This document shows positions 28,985 to 41,987 of a stretch of DNA of 64,000 bases, one piece after another. The first letter of the stretch is position 1, and every line of letters starts with the position of its first letter. The translations under genes were made by a program, and so were the position numbers. The DNA lies in assembly GCA_965153455.1 (NCBI GenBank), contig OZ234501.1:3782001-3846000 (forward strand), given 5' to 3'. Below the pieces are notes generated by a model. The model was given only the letters and a program-made list of their open reading frames with translations. It searched no databases and was not told the origin of the DNA. This DNA comes from Sphagnum compactum. Its lineage: Eukaryota > Bryophyta > Sphagnopsida > Sphagnales.

Positions 28985-30909
28985 CTAGCCAGCTAAGAAC
29001 GATAGGTTGCTCAACAGCGACATGTTTCACTTGAACCAATTACAAGGGAGGAGTTCTTGAAGGAAAGAAGACCAACACGCTCAACAACTGCATCACCTTT
29101 ACCAATATGTCAATTTCATCGACTGAAGACGTGCATAAAACCACCTACACCAAGGGACATGTTAAATCTTGAACTTGTTAGCTCACCATCGAAAAAGAGA
29201 TCTAGAACTACTTTTAGGTCACAAGTTGTTGACTTAGAGGAGGATGAAGAGCAAACTTGTTCAGATGAGACTAGACGTGGAGGTGGAAAAGAGCTTCAAG
29301 CAATGGCTATACAAGGCAACCTAGAGGAAAAACCTAAACCCAACTTAGATCAAGTAATTAACAACATCCAAGTTGAACCTATTGAATCTGTTGAACCTGT
29401 AGTAATAATTGCAAAACCTATAGTACCAATTGCAGAACCTACTTGTTTAACTTGTAGTTGAACCTGCTAAAAAAAAAAACCCATAGCTTTCAAATTCCAA
29501 CTTGTCCTAGTTTTTTGTCATTCTACATAAAAACTAAGATAGATTAGTATTTTTTAGACCAAGTTACTCGAAATGCCACAAACTAGTCAGGGACATTGCA
29601 AGAACTCTTAAACCTGAAAGTTGAATTTGAGCAAGCCAATGAAAACCTATAGCTTAGAACTATAGACAGTGCAAAAAATTTCTGAAGAACTATGACAAAG
29701 AACTGGTCATAATCAAGGGGCAATTGAATAAGGTCTAGCATGAGAAACAAAACTTGTCCAATAAGTTGAAAGAGGCAAAACATGTTATTAGGAAAACGAA
29801 GAACTTACAATAAGAATATGTTGAGTTCAATCAACTCAACTAAAAAACCCATAATGATTTGAAGTGTCTCTAAGCTAATATGGAGTAATGACACAAAACT
29901 ACACCAAAATGGAGGAATCTAGTATGCAACAACAAAGCATTGTAACTGGTTTGGAGCAAACTTGTCAAAACCTCAAAAAACAACAAGTAGTTGCCCACAT
30001 AGAGTTTGAAAGGGAAAAACAAATTCTCACTGCCCAAATCCGGGATTGGAAAAGTCAATATGAGACAACCAAGGTACCATTGAATAAACTCAACCCCATT
30101 CTACATGTTAGGATGAACAACATGTTAAAGGAGTTTGAAGAATTATTACTGGACAATACACTACTCAAGTGTAGAATCAAGCCTTGGGAGATAAAAACCC
30201 CAAGTGGAAGGAGTGGTGGCAAATTGTTCAAGAGTTCACAGAAGAGTAGATTCAAGCATGGAACTAGCTCGCTTCGATGAACACGGTTACCAACTATAAT
30301 TACATGCATATTGAATCACTTTTCTTGACTTTAAATATGAACCTCCTAGCTTCGTATCTATGGAGATTGGAACCAATAGTAGATTTCTAGCAACACCATT
30401 TGTGGTATAACCTGTTGCCATTACCAAACTAGTTATCCAATTAAGAGGTGGAATAGATTTAAAGATCATAGCCTTACCTGTTCAGAATTTTTACCATACT
30501 TGTTTAGGTTGCCACTGTTACTAATGAACCTATGAGATCTAGTGAGAAATCTGTTAGGGAACAAGCTGAACCTATTGATCCTTCATTTAATGTATTAGAT
30601 AGTAGAATAAAACCTTCGGAGTTTACCTCTAACCCCACACTAGATAAGTGTAGGTTAAGAGATTACTTTGATCTCAAGTACCCTGCATGCTTCGGAGGTA
30701 TTCATAGCAACCTTTGAAGAAACACCTAATCAATAGAAGACTACAACATTGACAAGTCTTCATATTTTGAATCAAGCTGAACCTGTGGCGGAAGCAGGTG
30801 TTGAATTTGTCAAAGAAGCCATCAACCAACTGATTGTAGAAAACCGAGCTAACCTAGGACTTTGAGCTAGCATTTTGAAGACAAAATGTAGTTCTCAAAG
30901 GGGGGATAC
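28985..30909 (+). pseudogene. element G 3' region, coiled-coil-like frame remnants
   Basis: Resumes element G after the CACTA insertion. Frames 29,057-29,461 and 29,888-30,280 are rich in Glu, Lys and Gln (for example LEQTCQNLKKQQ and FEREKQILTAQI) with heptad-like spacing suggesting coiled coil. Several stops separate them. The region ends in the purine tract AAAGGGGGGATAC before the right LTR. Function unknown; the position fits the extra ORF of Tat-like gypsy elements. Confidence 0.5.
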
Positions 30910-31412
30910 TGTCACCCATATTTAATAACATGTGACCTAAGAGGTTATCTTGTGGCATTAACCTAACTGATTACTAAACCTAATAGTTAAATTATACTAG
31001 GTTAATAGACAAGTTGACAGGTTAGTCAACGGGTAGTCTACAAAAGAGGTAGTTGAACAAGTAGTAAAACAAGGTGTAGTTTTTTGAAATTTTGGACTAT
31101 TGGTTTAATATTAGCTAATGACTGTTGTAATAATTAGCTATGACTATTTCATTTTTGAATTAGCTTGTATAAGACTAGGAGGACAAACTTATTTAAAAGG
31201 ATGTTTTATTTCATTTTTGATTTTGTGTTTCTATTAGCATTTTCTTTTCAACCAACTTTCTTGAATCTTTGAGTAATTTGTGTACATGTTAGTTTAGGAA
31301 TTGTAGTTAGTTTTAGTTTTTTTAGTTTAAATGTACATGTTGATGTTTTAAAAACATGTCGAAAAAAATCAGAAGTTGAACAACCTTGATGGGAATGGAA
31401 AAACCCATTAAC
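30910..31412 (+). mobile_element. right LTR of gypsy element G
   Basis: Begins TGTCACCC after the purine tract and matches the left LTR block by block. It lacks the solo copia LTR that splits the left copy. The outer edge is approximate. Confidence 0.7.
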
Positions 31413-33100
31413 GTGTTCCCAAGTATGATTTCAGTGACTGGCCACATGTTTTAGGGGAAAGACCCATTGTAATTGGTCAAACCTATTAGGGGAAACAACA
31501 AAAAACCACTTCAAATATTCTGGGTCATGGAAGAACATTCATTTGCAGGATGTTTTAGTGATGTACTTGTAACAAAAAGTGTGGGGGTGCTCAACTTCAT
31601 GCAACACACCATTCAACAAAATGTATAAGAATTCATTAACATCAAAGTTTTGTTATAACTCATCTAGAAAACATCATATGACAATCTTGAATCTGGTTTC
31701 AAGTTCTTCTACATAATTGTTAATCCTAATTCTGTGGGTTTCTAGGAATCAAAGCTCTTCGACCACACTTTCTTGAGCTTCAACATGTCATGATCAAATG
31801 TTTCCTTTCACACAGCCTTCTGACAACCACACAAACAACACACACTCAAGTCCACCTTACAATTTGACTTAATTCTATTGGTTGCTACTACACCCATCAT
31901 TCAACAGTTTGATCCACTTGGATAACAACAACATTGTACAACTAATAAATGCCTAAACCCCATTATCAACATTGAAAACTTGGACAAGGAAAATTGACAC
32001 CTCTTTGTCCTCACACCAAAGTGTATCTTTGCTTTAGAAATCCCACATTTCCTTTGGAGTGCCCAGAAGACTAGGTTTTTTTTTTTTTTTGGTGACTTGA
32101 GGAATTGACAAAAACAAACCAACAAACAGACTCACACAACAAACAATACACTTCACAACCGCTTCCAGATCCTTGTAGCTCTCATCCTCTTCATGTCATC
32201 AACCCATATTTATTGCCATACATCCTTCCTAAGGAGAAACATAGCACAACGGAGTACCACTTCTCGTACATAATACAATCTACTCCAAGAATCCACAACA
32301 ACACTTCGTTCATACTAGTGCGAAAATAGAAAAAAATCCATTTAGTTCCCTTATCCAACCTTTGGACTAGTTGCACCCTTTTATTTCCATCTAGTTCCAT
32401 TGCTTGACAGACCACCATCAAAGCTCTAGCGAAAAAATAGCCATATCATAGAAAAAACAATGAAAGAGAGCACCTCACCACACAATAGGCACCATCAACA
32501 GTGAATAGATGTCGTCCTCATAACAAGCAAGAAAACAAAAGTTATGAACACAAACACCCCATAATATAATTTCAGGCTTCACATCACAAGCAACTGCTGA
32601 AAGTTTTGTCCTTTTGCAACTTTGGGCTGTTGAGAGTGCTTGCTTCATCCGCCTAGGGCTTCATCCACCCCTCCTTTTCATCACATACCTTTCATTGCTC
32701 TAATAGTTCAGGAAAGTTTCCTGTGCGAGGCAGCTCTCTTTTGTGTCCCTGATGAAACACCTTACAGACAGGCATTTGTTGCTACTACTAGTGCTTTTGA
32801 GGCAACCCAATGTCCTAGAGCATTTACATTCACACCACTTATCTGGGCCTCTATCACTGTTTATCACATCCAACATCTTGTCTGCACCTATCCTCACCCA
32901 TAAACATGAAATGGTAGACAGTACAAAGCAAGAGATTATTTAAATATCACACCTGGGCCAATTATTATCATTGGCCCATCGAAAAGAGTTATTTCTTTAT
33001 TCATTTCCTCTCAGAGGGCACTATATTCTGGGTATAGGTACGTGCCCAAACTGAGTTTGACGCTATAGTATTACAATACTTCATCGAAATTATAGAGTAT
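31413..33100. other. unassigned DNA
   Basis: Moderately AT-rich, with only short open frames of atypical composition (for example 32,640-32,943). I see no conserved domain, LTR or terminal repeat. Confidence 0.4.
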
Positions 33101-33210
33101 GGGCCACTTTGCTATGGTGATCAGGGGGAAGTTCTTAGGCCCTCTTGACACTAGGACTCAGGGCCAAAAAAACTTGGGGCCAACTTTGAGCATTTCTGGC
33201 TTGTTATTTC

Positions 33211-33381
33211 GCCCCAAGTTACTAATTAATGCTAGAACATTGACATCAGGGTAGTAATAAATGCTGGAACATTGGCCCCAAGGGTTGCAAATTGGCTTCC
33301 CAAATTCCATGGAATCCTTTTTTCAGCCTTGGGGCCAAAATACAAGGCCATAAAATTCAGCATTTATTAGTAACTTGGGGC
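33211..33381. repeat. small fold-back element
   Basis: GCCCCAAGTTACTAATTAAT at 33,211 is repeated in reverse complement, with few changes, at 33,356-33,381 (CATTTATTAGTAACTTGGGG). A partial third copy lies between (GTAGTAATAAATGCTGGAAC). This is a MITE-like palindrome about 170 bp long. Confidence 0.55.
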
Positions 33382-33864
33382 AGATTCAAAAGATTTTTTC
33401 TATTTCAAGCAAAACCATGTTGCTGAGCCAAACCAGCATGTTTTGACTTTTCTTCATTCAAATTTCATTTGCAGGGTCACATTAGGAGCAGCAGTGGAGT
33501 TGCTCTAAGGTCTACTTTACCTTAGAGAGTAACAAAGGAGTTTTTGCCAGATTTCTACTGCGAAAGGCAGTTTTTCTACGAGTTTTTTACTGTTTTGACA
33601 GTTTTCTCAAATCTTTTCGTCATTAAGGCTAAACTTTCTGTGGGATCACTGCCACTCATGCTAAATCTCTTGTGGGATGATCGCCACCTGTGCCACATCG
33701 AAAAATGAAAGAAAAAACCACTGGTGAGGATTTTTTAGGCGACTGTACTTTCTCTGCTTATCTTTCCCTTGCACCCAAATGACATCTACATCTGTGGGGA
33801 GATGAGGCCCCCCTTGATAAAATGAAGGAGCTAAGTGTTGGACCAGATGACGGAAATCTGTTTT

Positions 33865-33903
33865 GGGGGGGCGGGGCGGGGCGGGGCGGCGTGGGGCGGG
33901 GGG
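33865..33903 (+). repeat. GGGGC tandem tract with G-quadruplex potential
   Basis: Seven Gs then repeated CGGGG units ending in CGGGGGG. At least four G-runs of three or more lie within 40 bases. Confidence 0.85.
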
Positions 33904-35608
33904 CTGAAATAAAATATGGCAAAGCAGATGATGATGCTGTTGCCACAATCTACTGACCCCAAATTCTGGTTGCAAAATAAGATCTACTGATGACCCTCTA
34001 ATTGAACATGAGAACTGTAAATAGGACCAAAAGATCATCAGCCCAATCTCTCAAGTTCCCATTCCCAAGGATATTGTGTACTTACAGCAGGACAAACAGG
34101 CTGCTATTTGTGGGGGCACCAATTTTCTATACATTTGATAAGGTGATCCTATGTGGTTATGTTTTGAATGAATTGGGGGGGGGGGGGGGGGGGGTTGTAC
34201 TTTTTGCCAGAATCCCAAATCTAATTGCATGGTGCACATCTGCATGTCAAAACAAGTTTTTGATCCCATCTGTATACCCACCTAGAATTGCATGACACCA
34301 TACTTCAAAAAGTTTTCACTGTGATTGGATCCATTGCAACTTTCTGCTGAAGGCCACTTCTTTTTGTTAGCACTCTCTGCTCGTCACCAGTGTTCTAAGG
34401 TACCTATATTCATTTTTAATACACCAGCTACTTTTGAAGGTTCCCCCCCCCAACTCCCCATCAGTGCTTTTTTTTGGGACAAATTTTGCAGACAAAATAA
34501 GTTGGGCCAAATATTGGAATGTTTTGGAAAGAGTTGCCAATTTTTCTATATTTCAACGTTGAGAATTAAAACCCCAAGTTCCTATTCTCTTGGCATGGCT
34601 GACAGTCTCTCTCTCCCCTCGTAGAGATGCTTCCTTCTGTAAAGATCTTATATCATAGTACCTTGGCAACTTCAACAATTGTTGGTCAAATGAATTCATT
34701 AATTTTCAATTTTTCATTTCGACAGATAGCATATTCCTGAAACTTCTTTATTTTCCTGTAAAATTTTGGTCTTAAATACATATATATGAAATTTTCAACA
34801 TTTTTGAAAACAATATAATTAGTGTCGAAGCTGCCAAGGTACTACAGTAATTGTTCTTGTCCTACCTCCCCAGTCCCCTTGGTGCATAAGTCATCTCAGG
34901 ATCTCAGGAGACCTGAGATGACCTCAGCTGGATACACAAATTAATTATAATAACTTCACATAAAACCATTGTTAGGTGGAAATTAATTTATCAGGCGTTT
35001 ATCAACCAGGGTCTTGGGCAAGATATGAAATAACCCATCTGCTGGATCCAAAATCAACTAAGGTCCGGCTAAGGCTGCCTATAGTTTCTAGAGACCCAAT
35101 ATGAGACTGTTTGGTGGGCATAACTTTGATCCAAAAACAAGCCCTACCTATATCTTTCTGCATACATCCAAACTTCATCCAAAGAAGGGCATTCATTATT
35201 TTCTTAAACCCAATTTTTTTCATCAAAGTATTTTATCTTGAGTCATGTAGCTGGATCACTTGCCACATGTGACATTGGGTTTGGCAATTGTGACAGCAAT
35301 GCACATGGAATGGATTATAAAAATTGTGGGGTGAATTTTAGGCACAAAGGAGTAACTTGACACCATATTGGGTGGCTTTCAAACATGATATTGCAAAAAC
35401 TGACCCTTATCCATCACAGGTGAGTATCATTAAGGAAATAGGGTATTGCTCAAACAAGAAAATGAATAATAGTTGGGTCCCCAAAAAATCAAAACCTGAT
35501 TATTTGTGTGGGACAGAAAAATAAATAAATAAATCATAAAAACCCTATACCTGAGGTATGAAAGCTCAAAAAAGCACCCAATACCGGTACTTGCCAGGTA
35601 TGAATAAA

Positions 35609-35613
<5 letters not shown>

Positions 35614-35645
<32 letters not shown>
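35614..35645. repeat. (AT)n microsatellite
   Basis: An uninterrupted AT dinucleotide run of about 16 units. Confidence 0.95.
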
Positions 35646-35646
<1 letters not shown>

Positions 35647-37734
35647 CCCCCACCTGATTTCAGTTCCAATCTGGTATGTTCAAAAGTCGATACCTGTCCA
35701 ACACTGGTTTGAACCTCCCTAATCATTTAAGAGGTGGCTTTGTATGGTTACAAAATTGGGCTTCCGCCCTATTAAATAAGTCACAAAAAGAGAGAGAGAG
35801 TCCACAATGATTGGACATAAAAAAGAATTAAAACTTTTATCTTTACATGGGATCGTAAAATAAAATCTTTAACATGCAGGATGCGACCATAAGGACATGA
35901 AATAAAATTTAAAAATATCTTCACATAATTAGGGAAGACTGGCCAAGTCGTGAAGGAACCCAGTTCTCCAAAACTTAGTTGGAAAAGCTTGTGCTACTTA
36001 CATAGAGGACCAAGCCTGACATATACTACCTCCCCCTTCGCAGTAGCCCCCTCCCCCCTTTGGCTGAACACGCCTGACTTTTAAGATTGACAAGCAGTGC
36101 TTGAATCTTCTTGCAAGTGGTGCCACCTGCAGATTTGGGATCCCTAAAAACTTTTGTTTGAAGATTCAAGTCTTCCTGGACAGGGAAATAATGGGTTTTG
36201 CTTGACTGCAAACTGGTCCTGGGGTTGTACAAAGTCAAACCTTCCCACATTTGTTTTTTAAGGTATTTTTTTGAAGGCGCCAGTGCTGGCCTGCTTTACC
36301 TTGGGATTCTTATCAGTCTTTTAGCGTGTCATGAGATATGTCTATTTTGATCCTGACAGATCTGCAATCAGGAGAGAATGTGGAACGAGACAAGAAGATG
36401 ATTAGGTCCTAATAAAATATTTCACCCCCTGCCTACACCACCACCCAAGTTCCCAACCAATGTTGTGTGGTTCTTTGATTTTTCAAAGAACCGCCTGTTC
36501 TGTGTATTTTAAAAACCAAATCAATAATCACTGTTCCAGGTATTTCAAAAAATCAGAATCAAAGAACTGGCCGGTTTTGGGTATTCAAAACCCTCAAAGA
36601 CTGTTGGTTTTCATGAAAGAACCACCTACTCTTCCCAATTCTTTGACTTTTAAAATTGTTTTTGGATTGATCCCCGACATTATTTCAGCGACAAGTCATA
36701 AATGCATCGCTCGCTTCAAGGCAGCCCAGCATGGTTTTCAATGCACGGGCAGCTCAGGCCCGAAAGCAAATTGACATAAAAACATTTCATGTTTCGGTGA
36801 TGGCTTGGCATCGGTCTCGGCCGGTCAGAAATCGCATGCCTCGGAATAGGAGCCTTGAAACTTACCACCCACTGAAACTTATCAGGTTTCAACGAGCAGC
36901 TCAACATGCGTTTCAATGCATGTGCAATCCAAACCCCCGAAACATATCCCCACCGAAACATGTAACGTTTCAAGAGCTATGTTTCAGCCCCATGTGCCCA
37001 TCTTCCATGTTCCCCCATGTGATCCCCATCCATGACGCTTTAGACCTTTTTCAACTTCGCATTGTCGCTGTATATCTTTTTGTCGAACTCTGACATCTTC
37101 ATCGTCGTTCCTCCGTCACAGATTTACTTAGGGTTTTGATAACAAAAAAGGGCTCATGGCGGTGCTAGGGAAGTTCTGTCTTTTCACCCACATTAGATCA
37201 CTCATCATGCTCTTATTTGCAACTTTCTTCACTTTCATTTTTCCCTTCAAAGCACAATAGTGTTATGCATGAACAATCTTACGAACCAGTAAAATGTCTT
37301 GTTTCACCCTATTGAGGCTTCTTGATGTTTGCGGGTGGATATTGATTTTTATACTATTTTATGGCAATTGACACATGTTGTGTCAAAGGTTGAAAAGTTG
37401 CACACTGAATTGCTCACAAAAAGGACATGATTATTATTTCTATCATATTCATTTCCCACATTGTTTGTTTGGGTTTGCATTGTTTTGTTCTTTGTTGTTA
37501 TCTTCTTGTTCTCTATTTGTTTCATTCTCGCTTGTTGGTTAAGTTTTTCATTTTTTTTGTTTCTATAAACATTTTTTTACAACAATTCACTTGTATCGTG
37601 TTCATTGCTTGCATTGTCTTGTTGTTTGTTGTTGTCTTCTTGTTGTCTACTTGTTCATTTCCCTTTTTATTGTTTGGGTTTCCGATTTTTTTGTTTTTTA
37701 AAACATTTTTTTGCAACAATCCACTTGTTTCTTA

Positions 37735-39945
37735 AGTACGAATACTAGGTTATAATCTTGCAATGCTTCTCCCACAACTCTTGGGTGTTCTTAGATAATG
37801 TTTTGTAATTTTCCATATGTTACCTTCGAACATCTAAGAACATTGGGAGCAGTCTCGCAAAAATGTAAGCTACAACATTCTTAAGTAAAGGAAGTATGGA
37901 CTCCCTTCTTGTTACCAATTAAGCGAGGTGATTCGACAAAATGTAACACTCGAAACATGACTAACTACATTAAAAACATGTTATAGTATCAACATCTTTG
38001 TAGGTTTTTAATTTATGTATACATATTTCAACTATCTAGTGAATGGTGATTTTCAGGTATTTTACCTAAGGTTTTAACCCATGTTTTTAACTAGCTTTTT
38101 GTACATAGATTTGTTATGTTTTTTATTATGATCCTATAAATTCTATCAGAAAGACTCTATAATGATTAATTAAAGCCAAGTGGACTTGAAGGAAATGTTA
38201 TGGTCTATTCGATACATTACCTTCAAACATCCAACTATTATCTATTGATGATTATTTCAAATATGTTTTTGGTGAACAAAGCCTTATTATCTTATTACAA
38301 TGCTCCTCCCACAACCCTTGGGTGTGCCTAGACAATTTGAGGGTTAACTTTTACTTACCCTCAATCATTCAAGAACATTGGAGAAGTTTTGCAACTTGGT
38401 TACATCAGCGATTCTATTATATTGATGTGAAAAGTCATTTAGAACATACCCCTAGAATATGAAAAAAAAATTTAATAACCATGTTTCAAAACCTTTGAAA
38501 CATGGTAACAACATGGTAAATTTTTTATCAAAACAATATAAACCATGTCTCACGAAGCTTGACAAGAACAAAAGATGATAATATTGGAAACATAAAAGAA
38601 AATATTGTAGAAATGTTATATGAAGTTGAAAAAAGAAATAATGACATAAACGTCGAAAAAAGACATGATACAAAACATGTTTTCTGAAGGAACAAAAATA
38701 GGAAAATTTAATAGAAACTTATGAGAAACATGATAAAAACATGTAAGAAACATCTTTTCCAAAACTGTAGGAATATCAAAACTTATAAACCTTCAAGACA
38801 TGACACGAAACATGATAGAAATAGAAACCTTGCTATTCGAAACCATGTTAGGATCATGCCCAGGTGTACAATGTTCTTCCAAGTAGTTTTAAACCACCAC
38901 CTCTTGAAACAAGCGGGTGGTTGTTGCCCATATTGCGAAGACAACTCTTATAATTGATGGGATATATTACGCTATGGACCCTAGGTTTGCAAGACATCCT
39001 ACGAAACATAAATTCCAAAACTTAAACTGATGTTAGGAACACACGACACATTATAAAAACTAAAAGGTTTATTTCTTATTCCATGATGAATGTTTTATTA
39101 TAATCACCGGTTGATATTGTATATGATAAATGTAATGTTGATATAAGAGAAACATGATAAAAACATATAAATCAACCAAAGACAGTGATCAAGTATATGA
39201 CATATGTAATGTCACTTTAAGAAAACTTCACGGGTAGCTTGTTTCCTATTTTGTGATGAATGTTTTATTTTAATGAATGGTTTATAATTCATACATTGAA
39301 TTTTAACAATGTTTTGGAACAAATTATTGCTTGCTACCAATGTTGCAGATGTATCTTTTACAATTGATGGAATTTATTATGTCGTGGACCATAGGTTTGG
39401 AAAAAACATGATAAAAACATGCAAACCAAAACTAAAACTAGTATTAAGAAACTACAAAACATGAAAGAAACATAGAAATCAACCCAAGACAATGCTCAAG
39501 TATATGACAAATGTAATGTCTCTCTGCGAGACTTTACATCATGAGGAGTTTGTTTCTTATTCTCTTTTATTCCAATGAACGGTTGATAAGTCATACACTA
39601 AATAATAACAATGTTTTCAGCCACCACGTTTGAAACAAGGCATTGCTCATTGCCAATATTGCAAAGGTATCACTTACAATTGACAGAATTTACTATGTTG
39701 TGGACCATAGGTTTGGAAAATATCCTATGAAACATGATAGACACATGATTACTAAAACTAAAACTAATAGTAAGAAATTATGAAACATGATAGAAACATA
39801 AAAATTGACTTAAAACAATGATCAAATATCTGACAGATGTCACATAATTTTAAAAGACTTTACTTCATGAGTAGCTTGTTTCTTATTTTGTAATGAATGT
39901 TTCATTCTAATGAGCAGTCGATAATTCATACACTAAATATTTAAT
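37735..39945. repeat. long-period tandem repeat block
   Basis: Blocks recur at about 540 bp (CTCCCACAAC...CTTGGGTGT at about 37,770 and 38,310) and then at about 410 and 314 bp (ATTGATGG...GGACC.TAGGTTTG at about 38,955, 39,365 and 39,677; TGATGAATGTTTTATT at about 39,090, 39,255 and later). AAACATGATAAAAACATG is scattered through. No protein is recognised. Confidence 0.65.
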
Positions 39946-40554
39946 TAGTCGTGCTTAGACCTATGGCATGCCATGTGTGACACATAGGTCGCTTTATACA
40001 CATGCCAAATGACACTTAAATTAAACCAAGATTTACATGGCATGTTTAAGCTAGGTTTAGACCTAGGCCACATGGCACCTAGGCCTAAACCTAAACCTAT
40101 GCAAGCTTTCTACTAGCTTATTGAATTATATTAAAGCTTGGTATCACGAGCCTTGTATTAAACTTTCAATTTTCTAATAACCCATACCTAAATGACCATG
40201 TTATTATCTAAGTACGTTATTAATCTTTAAATGTTAAACATTTTTACAACAAAAATTTGAACAATTAGAAATAAAATATACCTATTATGTAATACAAGCA
40301 CTAATGCATATGTCATTGAAGTAACAAAATATTTAGAATCAATGAAAAATATCAAACAAATAGATACAAATGAAACAAATAACATGAACATCATAAATGA
40401 AATTCAAAATAATACAAAAAAATGGAATTATGATTTAAATCGTTCATAAAATCAAACATCCATTGAATCAACAACAAAAATAATATAATCATATACAAAT
40501 ACAAATCCTAAACACCTTGATCACAATTCACAATAGCCTAAACTACAAAACACA

Positions 40555-41560
40555 CCATTGGTTGACATAAATCAATCAAATGATCCATGCGTTAATGTGG
40601 AAAATATAAAATTTTGTTATGAAGATATTAAATCACCCACATCAATCAAAAGAAACATAAAAGAAATGTATAAATTGAATGAATTACAAATTCATGCATT
40701 TGAAACATTCACACAAATAAATTCCAGAAAAAAAATGTTACAATATGTTGTGGTGTTGTAAGAACATGAAAAACACAAATCATAAGAGCCCTCCAAAAAG
40801 AATAAAAATTCAAGAGCAAACAGAAATTTTGTCTTGCAGCATATATAACAAATGCAACATTGTTAGTAGGTGGGACTATTATCCATTCTTTATTGGGCTT
40901 ATATGTTGATAAAAATGTCATTGTACGTAAATCAAACTCAATAATAGACATTTGGCCAATTATTAAATATATGATTATTGATGAAATTTTAATGGTCAAT
41001 TGCAACATGCTTGTTACAATGCATTTGAAGTTGCAAAAATTGACATCTAACATATTACCATTTGGTGGGATAAACATAATGCTTATGTGAGATCTCTTAC
41101 AATTTCCACCCATATTCGACACACCGTTATATTCAAAAAATGTTCAACCAACCTTTGCATTCACAAAAATGACACAAAAAAAATCATAAAAAAAAGTTTA
41201 TCAGAAAATTACATTCATCCTAATAGCATCATATTAATAGAACAAATGCAATAGAGCAAAGACATACAATATGCATCTATTCTAGAAAACCTTAGAACTA
41301 GTAAAATTAAAAATTCAAATTTTGAATTACTTAAAACATGATTTCTTTCCAATTTGAAATTAAATTTATTCGAAGATCCATGGGGGACAACAACCTTCAT
41401 AGTTCCTTGAATGAATTATGCAATGCCAACAACCATCACATAATTAAAATTAATTCAAAACATTAAACCAAAAATGTTACACACAATTTTAGCCATGGAC
41501 ACTTATAAAAAAAGACCAATACATAGTGATATCCAATACATTATAAGGCAAACAATGCCA
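40555..41560 (+). pseudogene. decayed PIF1/RecD-type DNA helicase, probably from a Helitron
   Basis: Reading through a few stops and shifts gives a superfamily 1 helicase in order: LNELQIHAFETF (Q-motif region), a lost Walker A followed by QIIRALQK, LAAYITNATLLVGGTIIHSLL, then the Walker B segment YMIIDEILMV (about 40,970), HLKLQKLTSNILPFGGINIM, motif III as DLLQFPP with the preceding Gly turned into a stop (about 41,089), FAFTKMTQKK, then ILIEQMQ and NLKLNLFEDPWGTTTFIVP. PIF1-type helicases of this kind are the C-terminal half of plant Helitron proteins. The Rep half and Helitron termini are not seen, and a host PIF1 copy is the alternative. Confidence 0.6.
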
Positions 41561-41589
41561 ACAAAAAACTCAAAACTTATCACCATTCC

Positions 41590-41987
41590 TAAAAAATTAT
41601 AAACCGACATTTGCGACTAAATTGGTTGTAGTAGCAAAAGACAAGTTGCATGCGAAAACTAGTCGCATGCACCGAATGAAATATATATTTTTCGAATACG
41701 TATATGGCCGCTGTATAATGTATACATAACGATCTTGCAAACTAAAATTATAACTATATTAGTGACTAGATGCATTTTTGCCATGTGGCACCCACTTAGA
41801 CCTACACCACATGGCACCTATATAGTTTATGTGACACATAGGTTTAGACAAAGGCCACGTGGCACCTAGGTCTAGACATATGCCATGTGGCACTGAACTT
41901 ACATGGCACCTAAATGCCACGTAAGCTAAGTGCCACATGGCATATGTGTCGAACTAGGTACGACGTGACACATGTCTAAACCTAGGT
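41590..41987 (+). mobile_element. remnant of a GCGACTA-type CACTA end
   Basis: TTTGCGACTAAATTGG, AGACAAGTTGCATGCG and AACTAGTCGCATGC occur in the same order as the subterminal region of the element at 49,719, followed by a similar TACGTAT. The TIR itself is not recognisable. Clusters of GCCACRTGGCACCTAGG-like motifs follow and continue at 42,812-43,020 and 49,440-49,600, interrupted by a solo LTR and copia C. Confidence 0.45.

Larger units (their letters stand above)
4471..31412 (+). mobile_element. Ty3/gypsy retrotransposon G, Tat-like, host of the whole nest
   Basis: Two LTR-like blocks (4471-5542 and 30,910-31,412) in the same orientation flank degenerate gag, protease, RT and RNase H remains, with a polypurine tract (AAAGGGGGGATAC) just before the right LTR. 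About 16.1 kb of its length is the CACTA element at 12,854-28,981. The extra region between pol and the 3' LTR, split by that CACTA, holds a long degenerate coiled-coil-like frame. This arrangement and the protease/RT motifs suggest the Tat branch. The element has no intact ORF and no recognisable target duplication. Confidence 0.65.
33382..37700. other. unassigned DNA with simple repeats
   Basis: No gene recognised. Contains a G-rich tract (33,865-33,903), a G20 run (34,175-34,194), an AT microsatellite (35,614-35,645), a 10-bp perfect hairpin GGTTCTTTGA (36,469-36,492) and degenerate GAACCGCC/GTTTCAA repeats around 36.5-37.0 kb. An open frame at 36,731-37,093 falls in that repeat tract and is not convincing. 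Confidence 0.4.
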
